This document shows, in pieces, positions 13,201 to 24,400 of a stretch of 64,000 nt of DNA (positions within the stretch are counted from its first letter, which is position 1; every line of letters begins with the position of its first letter). Position numbers and translations under genes: made by a program. Below the pieces are notes generated by a model. The model was not told the DNA's origin. It ran no database searches and saw only the letters and a program-made list of their open reading frames with translations. Source of the stretch: Cannabis sativa (Eukaryota; Streptophyta; Magnoliopsida; Rosales; Cannabaceae); assembly GCF_029168945.1 (NCBI RefSeq), contig NC_083610.1:50361429-50425428 (forward strand). The letters run 5' to 3'.

Positions 13201-14153
13201 TCCGATTTGACTTCACAGCTTCAAACAATGAAGCCGAATACGAAGCCTTGATAGCAGGGCTGAAATTGGCAAAAGCTGTAGGAGCCAAAAGAGTGGAAGT
13301 CTACAGTGACTCACAACTGGTCGTAAACCAGGTATCCGGAGAATACCAAACTCGCGGCGAGCGGATGGCCGCGTACGTAACAATAGTCCGAGAACTGCTC
13401 CACGAGTTCACAGACTATAAAATAGAAAGAATCCCCCGAGAAAAGAACGCTCATGCGGACTGTCTGGCTAAGTTAGCCTCGGACAGCGAAATCGAAGAGC
13501 TGGGGGTAGTACCAGTGGAACGCTTGGCAGAGCCAAGCATCAAAATAAAAGAGACCACACTAACGGTTGGGCAAGAACCCAGCTGGATGGTCCCCATCAT
13601 AAAATACATAACCACAGGTGAGTTGCCCCAAGAGAGGGCACTGTCTCGAAAGATTCAGTATCAGGCTCATCGTTATGTAATGATGGATCAAATTCTCTAC
13701 CGGAGAGGACTCAGCATGCCTTATTTAAGGTGTGTATCGGACCCTGAAGCTAGACAAATCATGCTAGAGGTCCACGAAGGGTTCTGTGGAGATCATACAG
13801 GAGGGCCCAGCCTCTCAAAGAAAATATTGAGGCAAGGGTACTTCTGGCCAACAATGAAAACAGATTGTATAGACTACGTCCAAAAGTGTGACTCGTGCCA
13901 AAGGTACGCGAACATACCGAGAGCTCCTCCAAATGAGATCACCCTGATGACCAGCCCCTGGCCCTTCGCGGTCCTAAGAAGGGTTTTCCCAGCCACCCAA
14001 GAACCCGGAGTGGGGGTACTTGGACCAAATTGGGAAGGACCATATGAGATCGAGGACGAGATCGGTTCTGGCACTTACAAACTAAAAAGAATGGACGGAA
14101 CCACCGTCCCAAGAGCCTGGAATGCCGATCACCACAGAAAATATTACCAGTAG
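10279..14153 (+). pseudogene. pol: Gypsy-A pol: protease, RT, RNase H, second RNase H, integrase lacking its core
   Basis: In order: a zinc-knuckle-like CEYHNDIGHSTNEC block near 10640; protease VLIDNGSSVNLLF near 11130; RT with PVLVPKPNGTWRVCIDF and the YVDDM catalytic site near 12265; an RT-linked RNase H segment up to about 12950; a second RNase H (VFVDGASNENGSGAGV) near 13120; and the integrase zinc region (HEGFCGDH, CDSCQR) near 13770-13910. Compared with Gypsy-B there is a 1-bp deletion in a C run near 11295, an extra A near 12455 and a 1-bp deletion near 12930. A 666-bp in-frame deletion at about 13972 joins PWPFAV directly to LRRVFPATQ and removes all three integrase catalytic residues. 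Confidence 0.93.
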
Positions 14154-14317
14154 CGAAATAAAACTTAGACTTTGTTCAAAGGGTTTGTACCGTCCAAATG
14201 TATACCTCCTCTATATTAAATAAAACTGAGTGCCTTAAAAACAAAATTTCTATGCCACTCAGGGGGGTACTAGGGTATGCCACACGGACAAACAGAAAAA
14301 CAAACTAAGTAAAATAT

Positions 14318-14462
14318 CCTGACCCAAAGGGCAGGTCAGAAAGTATGCACAAAAATAAAAAGCATAAGTATAAAAACCCTGATCCAAAGGACAGGTCAAA
14401 AAACATAAGTGTGACAAAAGAAAGATCACATAAAAAAATACCCTGGCCCAAAGGGCAGGTCA
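14318..14462. repeat. Gypsy-A: three hairpin repeats between convergent genes
   Basis: Units at 14318-14338, 14378-14398 and 14442-14462 read CCTGACCCAAAGGGCAGG or close variants, spaced 60-64 bp. CCTG-CCC and GGGCAGG arms can pair around AAA. They lie in the 478-bp gap between the pol stop (14153) and the antisense-gene stop (14632). Gypsy-B has the same three units at 31529-31672. A role in ending or processing the two convergent transcripts is only an inference. Confidence 0.75.
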
Positions 14463-14631
14463 TATACATATAAATGGCCCGGGGACAGGCCTTAAAAATA
14501 TAATTGTCTCCCCTTCAAATAAAAGCTGCTACCTATATGTATATTGTTCTAAGGCAGCAGCAAATATGTACAAAAAAAAAAAAAGGAGTTATAAAAGAAA
14601 CGGGTGGAATCTTGGTCAGTTGTACGGCAGC

Positions 14632-17600
14632 TCAGTCAGCCCGCGGAGGAAGGCGAGGTCCGATATGTGCCTCCAGCACGGCATCAAGCTTTTTCTTCTT
14701 TTCCCGAAATTTGGCAACCATTTCCTCGGGTTTGGGATAAAAATTAAGCTTGATATTTTGAACGTTGTTGGACCAAGCCATGTAGACTCCATCGTCGAAG
14801 CGCTTCGGACACCGGGCGCAGGAAACGGGAGAGAGGAGCTCGGCCCTCTTGGCCTTCCTGATGGATTGTTCTTTGAAGTCCCTCAGCTCCTTCAGCTCCG
14901 CAGCTAGAGCGGCCTTGGACTCTATGTCCGCCTGGTGAGTTTCCTCTAAAGATCTCACCTTGGCGACCATTTCATCCAAAGCCTCCCTGGCCTCCCGGAG
15001 GTCTCGCCTGGCCTTGTAAGCAGCCTCAGTTTGAGCCCTTAGTTCCTCCTGGTGTTGGGCCTCCATCCTGTCCCTCCGCTGAGCCTCGTCCCGGATCATG
15101 GCCTCCGCCTGAGCCTCCCTCCGTTTGGCCTCTTCTTCCTTGGCCTTGGCAGCCGCCTCCTGGCGCTCGGCAGCCTCCTGGTAGATCTGCCTATCCGCTG
15201 TGAGGTCTTGAAGGACCTTCCTGACATCGTTCATGTCCCCAAAGTCGGACAGAACGAAGCCATGATTTATGATGTTCTTGGAGAGGCGGCCAGCCTCAGC
15301 AGCAAGCTGAACCGTAATGAGAGGATAAGAAGGAGAAATTTCTCAAAGGGAAAAATAAAATATAAACAATAAAAGGAAAAGCAAAAATTGCAAAGTACTT
15401 ACCACCGTGAGAGAATGGCTGAGGTCCTGGACCTGGAAGATGGAGTTCAGGGAAGTGCAAGTGGCAAACCGCTTAGGCGCGCAACGGGTGAGCTGAGAAG
15501 CGAACTCGCCGGTCATCTCCGCGGAAAAAGGAGCCAAGGTAGGCCCTAGGAAGCGACGGAACCAGTCCGATAAGGGGTCCAGATTAAGGTCCCACGGATC
15601 CTGGTATTCCGGGTGGTTGATGCTCGCCTCAACCTCCGCCCGCAAAATCCTCCTAAGGGCTTCCACTTCGGCGTACCCCCGGGAGTACTCATCCATAGCA
15701 TAGTTATGCTTGGCTATGCGAAGCTCCTGCCTCACCTCGTCCCCCGGAATCGGGGTAAGCACGATGTTGGGAGGAGCAGGATTTTCCTCCATCGGGGAGA
15801 CCCCGCCGTCCAGACCATGAGCGGGAGTATCGGCCCTCCGAGGCTTCTTGGGCTCATCCTGAGCAATCATCTTGCCCTTGCGCTTACGGATCAGAGCCAC
15901 CTCAGGCTCCTCTTCGCCCTCCTCAGCTTCCTCCGGAAGGGCTCGAGGCTCTCCCGCACCCTCAGCGGCTTCCTCCGAGAAGTTCCATCCTTGCCCTTGG
16001 CCTTCCCCCGGAAGCACCTCCTCGTCATCCACTAAGTCAATAGTGTCGGGGGGAGCGCTGGAAGAAACCTTCAAGGAAGGGGCCGGGGGAGAAGAGGTGA
16101 AGGCCGGAGGAGCTACGGGAGTATGAACTCCGGCAAGCTGTTCCAGGATGGCATCCATGGAGATACCTGTTTCACAAAATAAGCAAGTGTTAGAAGTCCG
16201 TGAGGAACCACTTATACAAGATACAACAAATAAGCTACTCCTACCCGAACTTCCTAATTCGGCCCTAGCAAAGTCCTGAACTTTAATGCTGGCAGCGTCA
16301 TCTCCGAGATAACTGTCCGAGGGCCGGAACCAGCTGGACGTTATGTAAGCTGAAGGACCTAAGGGAATAGGCTCCGGAGGGCCGGAGCCCATCCGGGACC
16401 GACCTAGGTAATCTCCTAAGTTCGAAAAATAAAACTCCTTCAAACGATCCCCCCACCGGGTCGATGGCATCCTAAATCTACGAAGACGGTCATCGAACCC
16501 TACGGGCCTACGACTGGTGTATTCATCAACGGAAGGAACATAACGAATTATCAAGGGAGACTTACCGCCGGCACCGGAGGTGCTAGCACCAGGAGCCCCC
16601 GAGTTTGGTTCGGGGACCGAAGGCTGTGGCCGGGAAGTTTGCTTCTCGGAAGAATCTTCAATACGAAGGGGCCTCCTGGCAGGACGATCCCCAATCTCTT
16701 CTTGAAGAATCTTGTCAAAAAATTTTGCCTCGGACTTCCCGGCAATGGCTTGGCTCCTTCGCACCACCGGACTCCCCACGCGAAGTCCTCTCCCAGAGGC
16801 AGCCTGAGCCTGAGAGTATGCTTTCTCCTGGGCCTTCCGGTAGAGATAATCTTGGTATTTTTTCTCTGCCGTGGCAATAAGCTCATCCCGGAAGGCCTTC
16901 TCCGCAACCGGCGCCCTCACGTTGGGGCAGATGACCCGTGAGAGGTTGGAGTCCTCCACGGATTGGTGGGGAAGGATAAGTTTGGCCTTCCTACAATTCT
17001 CCGTGGTGACTAGGCCCCCAACATCAAGATCGGCGCGGTCGTAGGAAGCAAAGGCTTGGGCCCTTCGGAGGAAAGTCTGAGTAGGAGGCGTCCGCTGGTA
17101 AGGTGGGATCCGCACCCACTCCGTGAGAAGTTCCGGGTGGTCCACGGCCCTGAACCCGGAGGAGAAGAAAAAGCGATGGCGGTACTCCTTAACGTGAGTC
17201 TGCCTATTATACGGAACCACCCCCTCGTTAGCAGGGTGGATCCGGAACCCATAAAAACCGTCCTTAAGTTTGTCCCCTTTCTTGGGGACGGATACAAGTT
17301 CATAAAAATATAAAATTTCTGCCGGGCTGGGAGACCCCCAGCCGCGGGCGGTATAAAAAATAAATAAGCCTGAGAGCAGGCGGTAAGCTTGAGGAATGAG
17401 TTGGTATGGCGCAAGGCCGACAAATACAAGGAAATTAACAAAATAATCTTGGAGCGGGAGCATGGCACCGGCCATCAAATGAGTCTGACTCCAAGCCCCG
17501 AAGCCGTCATAGTTGTGATTAGGCATCTCCGAGTCGCGAGGAGGCCGGTGATAGGTCCCTGAGGTGGAGGGTTTGATCCCAGCAACTTCTATAATATTCT

Positions 17601-17763
17601 CCAGCTGGTGAGGACAAGTTAGGGTGGATCAAAGCTCAGCCGCTTCCCACCCGGTCGCTCGGGATTTGTACCCCTCCTGGGCTACAGGCCCCAGGGAAAC
17701 CTCCTCCAACGTGGCCACGCTTTTCCCACTCTTCTTCGAAGATTTCGAACCAGAAGCAGACAT
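14632..17763 (-). pseudogene. Gypsy-A antisense gene (gypsy-type transposon domain, PF04195-like), spliced, one stop
   Basis: Minus-strand gene with exons 17763-16245, 16166-15403 and 15306-14632. Introns are 78 bp (16244-16167) and 96 bp (15402-15307), both GT...AG with CAG acceptors and in phase, giving 986 codons including the stop. Exon 1 encodes the domain known as putative gypsy type transposon: MAGAMLPLQDYFVNFLVFVG, LIPQAYRLLSGLFIFYTARG and KDGFYGFRIHPANEGVVP. Exon 3 is a long coiled coil (EAAERQEAAAKAKEEEAKRR) followed by CARCPKRFDDGVYMAW. Codon 45 is TGA (17629-17631); Gypsy-B has His there. The function of such extra ORFs is unknown. The matching exon lengths in Gypsy-B (1519, 763, 675) support the model. 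Confidence 0.85.
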
Positions 17764-17771
17764 GTTGTGTT

Positions 17772-18219
17772 CTGTGAAAAACGAAAAGGGAAAAAGAAAA
17801 TTCCAGCAGTTAGGTCCCATACCAAACCCTAAGTCAAGAAAAAGGGAGTGGGGGTCCCCTAACCGCTGGAAAGAGGCCCCCTCCGGACACGTGTCACATG
17901 GGAAACCCTAGAAAGATCCCCTGAACAAGTGTCGGGTGCAGTGAAATCGCAGAAAGTGGTTTTACAGAGTAAAAAAAAAAAAGAACCCATTCTATGCCCT
18001 AAGCAACCGTTGAACGAAGAACACATGGCTCTCTTCAACAAAAATGCACATTATAACAGAGGCATGATGATGGCGATCCTACAACTAAAGCAGTAGACAT
18101 AAAACAGAACACTTGAAGAACTTAAACACTCACACACCAAGAAATCTCAGAGTACGAACCCAGAAAAACGAACGAAGCAAGTAAAAGCATGTTATTATCT
18201 AAGGATGCAAGAAACTTAC
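17772..18219 (-). other. 5'-UTR intron of the Gypsy-A antisense gene
   Basis: Predicted 448-bp intron with donor CTGTAAGT at its minus-strand start (18219) and acceptor TTTTTCACAG ending at 17772, 8 bp before the ATG. Gypsy-B has an equivalent 458-bp intron at 27767-28224. Confidence 0.6.
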
Positions 18220-18416
18220 AGTAAATCGTTGAACTGGGGGTCCTGAATGTGATCGAGTGAAAGATGAGAAGAACTGGTGAAGGCAAACACTGGAAAAGTG
18301 GAAGAAATGTCTAAGTGCTAAGACAGTTCGTGCTGTTTTGAAGAATTTTCTCTCTGGGAAATTCGAGCGAAAATGGCAAGGAATGGAAAGTAACCGAAAT
18401 GAAGGAAAGATGGTGG

Positions 18417-18424
18417 CTTTTATA
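18417..18424 (-). promoter_or_regulatory. TATA box for the Gypsy-A antisense gene
   Basis: TATAAAAG read on the minus strand, within a conserved GCCTATAAAAGCCACCATC block also found in Gypsy-B at 27564-27571. It lies outside the LTR, about 430 bp inside the 3' end and upstream of the predicted 5'-UTR exon, so the antisense gene seems to have its own promoter. Confidence 0.6.
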
Positions 18425-18844
18425 GGCAAAAATGCATGAGGAACAGGCGTCACCACCTACCAATCGTACGGTGGGGGAGATGCACGATTCGAATTCCCGA
18501 AAATCAACGGATCAGATCAAGCTGCCATAAAGGCGGTGGAAACGTTTGAGTATCCGTCTGACACCATTAATGCGCCACATCAATCAAAGGGCGTGAAACG
18601 AATCGACCTCTGCAAAAAGCGAATCGCTGCATTTAATGCCATCATTAGACACACTTTCACGCGCCCCAAGCTCGTGTCAGGAAACCGAGGAGGCAGCCGG
18701 AGACATACCTACGAAAAGCGAATCGCTGCATTAAATATCACCATTAAATGTGCCCTCACGCGCTCTAGGCTTGAGCCAGGGAAACGAGGAGTTGACCGGA
18801 GGCACTTAAGCAAGCCTTGGTTTATTTTTTCCAAGTAAACAAGG

Positions 18845-18857
18845 CTTGGGGGGTAAA
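18845..18857 (+). other. Gypsy-A polypurine tract
   Basis: CTTGGGGGGTAAA directly before the 3' LTR. The same tract, reversed, abuts the Gypsy-B LTR at 27232. It primes plus-strand DNA synthesis in LTR retrotransposons. Confidence 0.7.
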
Positions 18858-19637
18858 TGTTGCCCCTGAATTCGCCCAAAGTACGTGGACCAGTCAAAAT
18901 GGGACACGTGGATCAGATAACTTGTAAATATTTGATAAGTCTTTGAATGCCGCTAGGAAGCACCCTGGGCATAGGTCCCGGAGGAGGCACCCGGAGTACA
19001 AGGTGCTCTCGGAAGCTTGCATAGCATGAAGCCTCTCCGGGATGTGTCAGGCCTCTCCTGAGCAATCAAGTCGCATTTAATGCCGCATGGGAGGAAGCGT
19101 GTTGGGACTGTAACACGCAATAAAGTCTGACGGCACAACCCCCAAACAGCAGCGCTACAGTAATGATCATTTAAGTCTAGCGACGGCTACTCTGCGAAGA
19201 GTCACGTCAATCACAAGGCAAAAAGGACATTCCTCATAAAAACCCTACAGCACCTAGGGATTTGACCATGCATCACCCATGGTATATTCATTGGAAATAC
19301 CCAACCTATGGATACTTACAGATACATGTGTAAGAACAATCCTAGGGATCACCCCACCAAAACACTATAAATACCCCCTCAAAGCTCATTTAATGGGGTC
19401 GAGAATCTTGGTTTGCATAAGAGCAAGAAGAGAAAATACTCACCAAGAACATTCTCTGTATTTATGAGAAAAACATTCTCTCAAGTGTGGAATCTGTATT
19501 AAATACATCCATTAATAACAAAGACTCGTCGACTAAGGCTCATTAACGCCCCAACCACGTAAAAAATCCTCATCTCACTTTCTTACAGCTCTTTACTACA
19601 ATCATATTTTATTAGTTGCCGAAAATCTCGGTCAACA
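18858..19637 (+). repeat. Gypsy-A 3' LTR, 780 bp
   Basis: TGTTGCCCC...GTCAACA, nearly identical to 7974-8754 and followed by the CAACT duplication. Confidence 0.97.
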
Positions 19638-20136
19638 CAACTAAATATAACAATAATAATTTTAATTAACTAAATGTAAAATATAATCATATTCAATTTA
19701 AAAGAAATATCTAATTTTTATATTTTAATAAAACAATAAACTTCAATCAAAAAAATATATTAGTAACAAAAAAAATCAAAATAATATATAAAAAAGATTA
19801 AACTTAAACACACACTAGAACTTTACTAATAAATCTCAAATACAAAAATTAATAGTCCAAATCAGATCAATGATTCAATAACAACAATACAAAATTTTAA
19901 ACAGAATATTAGATCTGAGTTTGAGCATAAATTTTAATAAACAAAAATTACACAAACAATACTAGATTATGAACAAAACATAAGAAAAAAAAGACTAAAA
20001 AATATTTAGACGAGCTAGAACCACGAACCACAGATGAGCTAGAACCGAAAGCATGGACGAGCTTGAAATACAACCACGAACTAGCTCCAAACACCGTCGA
20101 CTTCTCCAAAAACTGTGGACACAGAGATCTCTACAC

Positions 20137-20398
<262 letters not shown>

Positions 20399-20617
20399 AA
20401 CAAAAAAAAAAATAAAACAGAGATTCGCCAGATTACCTTGGGTTTCTTGGGATCTTCGGTCCTCGACGAGAAATGAGGAGATGATGAGCGAGAGAGATGA
20501 CAAGCGAGAGAGATGACCGATTATCAAGATCCCTACACTGGAGAGAAGAGGCGGAGACGATGATTGTCCGACTGGAATTTTGGGAGATGGAAAGCTCAAA
20601 TTAGTGGAGCCATGGAT

Positions 20618-20702
20618 GCCATTCGCTGGAGGAGACTTGCTCTGGAGGACGCCATTAGCTGGAGGAGACCATGCTCTCGAAGACGCCATTCGCTGGAGAA
20701 GA
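20618..20702 (+). repeat. 33-34-bp minisatellite inside the CACTA element
   Basis: Units starting at 20618, 20651 and 20685 share GCCATTCGCTGGAGGAGA or a close variant. Two and a half copies are seen. No coding role is evident. Confidence 0.7.
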
Positions 20703-21182
20703 AGAGGAGGCAGTCGAGAGGGAGAATAAAGAGAAACACTTCTTTAGTGTTTTGTCTATACATGTGTAAACCCTAATTAATATCCATCTTTTATTTTTTA
20801 TTTTATTTTTATTTATTAAGTATATTATTTTACAGTTATTTACCTTTCCAAAAAAAAAAAAATTACAGTTTTTTTAATTTTTTTTTTAAAAAATTATGAT
20901 TATGATATAGTGACACGCTAGGTGTGTCAGCATATACTTATCCAATCGCATTTGGCGTGTCACTATATGCCAACATTTTTCAAATAAATAAAATTTGAAA
21001 TTTTTTGAGTTTTAATCTTTAGTGACACTCTATATTTATAGTGACGCACATTATAGGAGATTAACACTAAACATTTAGAGTTTAATTGTGCATGTCAAAA
21101 TCACTCCTAACTCTTTAGTGACCCACATTTTTGTGTGTGTCACTAAATCATGTCATTAAATGGCTAAATTGTAGTAGTGTAT

Positions 21183-22574
21183 TCATGAGACTTAAACAAC
21201 CACACCAAGATAAATATATATATATGGGTATGCTCTTAATGGGTATTACTCGTGTATGAGTATTTTATTCTTGACCATTGGATCAAATATCTAATGGTTG
21301 ATATTTATAATCATTAATTAAATATTAAAAAATTAATATTTCCTATTTTGTTATTCTCTTTATTCCTAAAATAGATAAAACTATTAATAGAAATAAAAAA
21401 TTTACACATAGAATTGTTATTTAAAAAATAAAACACACTAAAAAAACTAATAAACTATTTTTTTTAATAAAAATCATTTTAAAGATTACAAAGAAAAAAA
21501 GTGTACATTTATTTTTTTTATAAAATTTCTTCAAACAAAAATTATAAATTGCATTACTGAGAACAAAAAATAAATAATTTTAAGCTTTAAGCTTTAATAG
21601 GTATAAAATGTATAAGATTTTTTCTAAACCTAAAATCTTTAATTTCATAATAATTAACAATCATTTATATGTTTTTATTTTTTTAAAATACTTGAGCTTA
21701 CCAAAACCTATAAGAACAAAATCAATGAAGAAAATTTTAACAAAAAAAATGAACGAAGAAAAAAAGTGTCATAAACATTATTGAATAATGGCAGTTGCCA
21801 ACACAAGAATTTCAGCACAAAAAATTATACTTGACCCCTAGACAAGATTATCATCTTCCATTCCTAAGAATATAAATAATGAACAACACCTCATTAGTTA
21901 TTCTAGGAGAATGATGCATGGTAATGTCAAAAAATGATTAGATGATAATAATATTTCTCCAACAATGATATCCTAAGTAAGAACTAAGAAATATTGTAGC
22001 GTTTTATTTTTAAGAGCATGAATAATATTAAGACAATGTGATTCCACAATCAAGCTCTTATTCTCCTAATAAAAAAAACACATTAATATACATGTAAATG
22101 ATTCTTAGTTTTACAATAATAAATTATTGATAAACTCACAATTTCATAAAATAATAAAATAGTAATTTCAATTAATATTTAAAAATAATTTATAATATTT
22201 TCAAACTAATGGTTGTAATTATTATTTCCAATTTTATAAAAAATAAATATATTTTTTTAAAAAAATAATTGTTGGAAACTTACCATAAAAAGTTATTAGA
22301 TTGTTACCTTATTAATTTTTTTTAGTGCACATCAATGAGTATTACCATTAAGAAGTGTTCCATATATATATATATAAATATATGAAAAAATTTTGTTTTA
22401 GCTGGGCAAGGATAAGTTTTACGACATTTTATAATTTTGTATACATTATTTTAATTAATTACAAAATATGTGCAAAAAAACTTATTACTATTTTCTCATA
22501 CATTTTTATATACCATTAGAAACTTTTTTTTTTTAATTTTTTTGCCTTAAAACTCCAATTTGAGGACACTATTT
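21183..22574. other. very AT-rich spacer, possible inverted-repeat element at about 21229-22366
   Basis: No coding sequence. Near 21229 the sequence TATGGGTATGCTCTTAATGG and, on the other strand near 22366, TATGGAACACTTCTTAATGG resemble terminal inverted repeats, each next to an (AT)n run. A decayed DNA transposon of about 1.1 kb is possible, but the duplication cannot be read in the AT repeats. Confidence 0.4.
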
Positions 22575-22804
22575 CCAAGTCCCACAAACATTCTCGTTTT
22601 CACCTGGAAAATTTTCTTATAAATGACCCTTCTTTTCCTGCTCTTGTCCGGAATTCCTGATGCCTTCCTCCCTCGCCATCTCCTTCCCCTTTACATCACT
22701 TTCTTAATAAGCAATCCCTCTCTCTCTCCAATATTAAAAGATGGCAAACCTCTCAGCCCTCCCTTAAGCTCCAAATTGCTAGAACTCAGGCCGAACTTAA
22801 TCAT

Positions 22805-24400
22805 TTGTTAAATGATAATTTGCCCACTCCTGACTCCTCTCATCGTATCACCCATCTTCAATCTGAGCTTAACAGTCTTCTTTTAAAAGAAGAAATCTTT
22901 TGGAAGCAACGATCTCGGGTAAACTGGCTTCGGGCTGGGGATAAAAACACTAGATTCTTTCATCAAAAAGCCTTTACTCGCAAGCGCAATAACCACATTC
23001 ATGGTTTAACCCTCCCTGATGGTTCCATCACTCATGACTCCCAAACCATTTTCTCTCATTTCCTCTCTTTCTACACTGACCTTTTTTCCTCCCAGGGCAC
23101 CTCCCCTTCTGCAACATCATCCATTCTCCAAGGTGTTACTAGTACCCTTTCTCTTGCCCAATCTGATTACCTTGCTGAGGATTTCACTATTGATGAGATT
23201 AAATCTGCTATGTTCAGTCTCTCTGGTGACAAATCTCCTGGTCCTGATGGGTTGAACTCTTTCTTTTATCAGAAAAACTGGGACACCATTGGACCTGATC
23301 TCTGCCAGGGCCTTCTGCATATCCTTAACAACCAAGGAGATCTCACTCCTATTAACAACACTATTCTGGTCCTTATCCCAAAGAAGAAAAATCCCAAAAC
23401 AGTTAGAGATTTTCGTCCCATTAGCCTCTGCAACACTTTGTACGAATGTGTTTCCAAAGTTTTGGCTAATCGTCTCAAATCGGTCCTTCACTCGATTATT
23501 AGCCCCAACTAAAGTGCTTTTCTCACTGGTAGGCAAATCTCTGACAATATTGTTATTGCTAATGAACTTATTCATGCCATTCATACCAGGAAATCTGGAA
23601 AAATTGGTTGGGCTGCCATCAAATTGGATATGGAAAAGGATTTTGATAGAGTTGAATGGTCTTTTATTTCTTGTTTTCTTCACCATATCGGAGCTCCTCA
23701 CAACTTTATCTCTCTTATCACTAAATGTCTCTCCACTGTCACCTACTAATTATCCTTAAATGGCCAACTATCAAATGTTTTCTCATCTTCCCGTGGCATC
23801 CGTCAGGGCGATCCCCTTTCTCCCTATCTTTTCCTAATCGTGGCTGAAGGTTTATCTGCAGCCATCCGTATTCAAGAGGATGCTGCCTTGTTCTCTGGCA
23901 TCAAAATTTGCAGAGGTGCACCCTCTTTTTCTCACCTCCTTTTTGCTGATGATAGCATGGTCTTTGTTCCTGTCACTTCTCAATCCTCTGAAGCCATAAA
24001 CAGAATTTTGCACCTTTACTTCCAAGCTTCAGGCCAATCTGTCAATAGGGATAAATCCTCAATTCTCTTCTCTCCTAATACCTCTCCTGATTCCCAATCC
24101 CAATTCAGAACATCCCTTTTGCTCAATGGTGAAGGCTTCATTAGCAAATACCTTGGGGTTCCTCATTGCATTGGCAGGGTTAAAAATTCTATTTTTCACT
24201 ACCTCATTCAAAAGGTTTCCTCTAAGCTCAATGTTTGGAACGAAAAGCTTTTCTCCAGGGCGGGCAAAGAAACCCTCATCAAATCGGTTATTCAAGCAAT
24301 TCCTTCTTTTGCTATGTCCTGTTTTAGAATCCCTAAATCCACATGTGCATCCATTCAAAGTTTAACTGCAAAATTCTGGTGGGTTCAAATACTAATCACA
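22805..24400 (+). pseudogene. LINE-2 ORF2, reverse transcriptase domain
   Basis: The linker VNWLRAGDKNTRFFHQKA is followed by RT blocks [25 protein letters not shown], motif A (DMEKDFDRVEW, where most relatives have KAFD), motif [14 protein letters not shown] and motif C LLFADDSMVF near 23940. The FADD catalytic pair is intact, unlike in LINE-1 and LINE-3. In-frame stops occur at 23510-23512 and 23747-23749, and loss of one G near 24383 (in the FWWGS block) shifts the frame. The first ATG at 22805 is not a natural start; coding clearly extends upstream. Confidence 0.9.

Larger units (their letters stand above)
7974..19637 (+). mobile_element. Gypsy-A: Ty3/gypsy, Tat-lineage LTR retrotransposon, 11,664 bp
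   Basis: Two nearly identical LTRs (781 and 780 bp) begin TGTTGCCCC and end GTCAACA. Perfect 5-bp duplications CAACT sit at 7969-7973 and 19638-19642. Between them are gag, protease, RT, two RNase H regions and a truncated integrase on the plus strand, then a spliced antisense gene on the minus strand. A purine-rich tract precedes the 3' LTR. The dual RNase H and antisense extra ORF are typical of the Tat lineage. The LTRs differ by 3 substitutions and 1 indel, so insertion is recent, yet gag-pol is heavily broken and lacks the integrase core: a non-autonomous copy. It is the same family as Gypsy-B. Confidence 0.95.
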
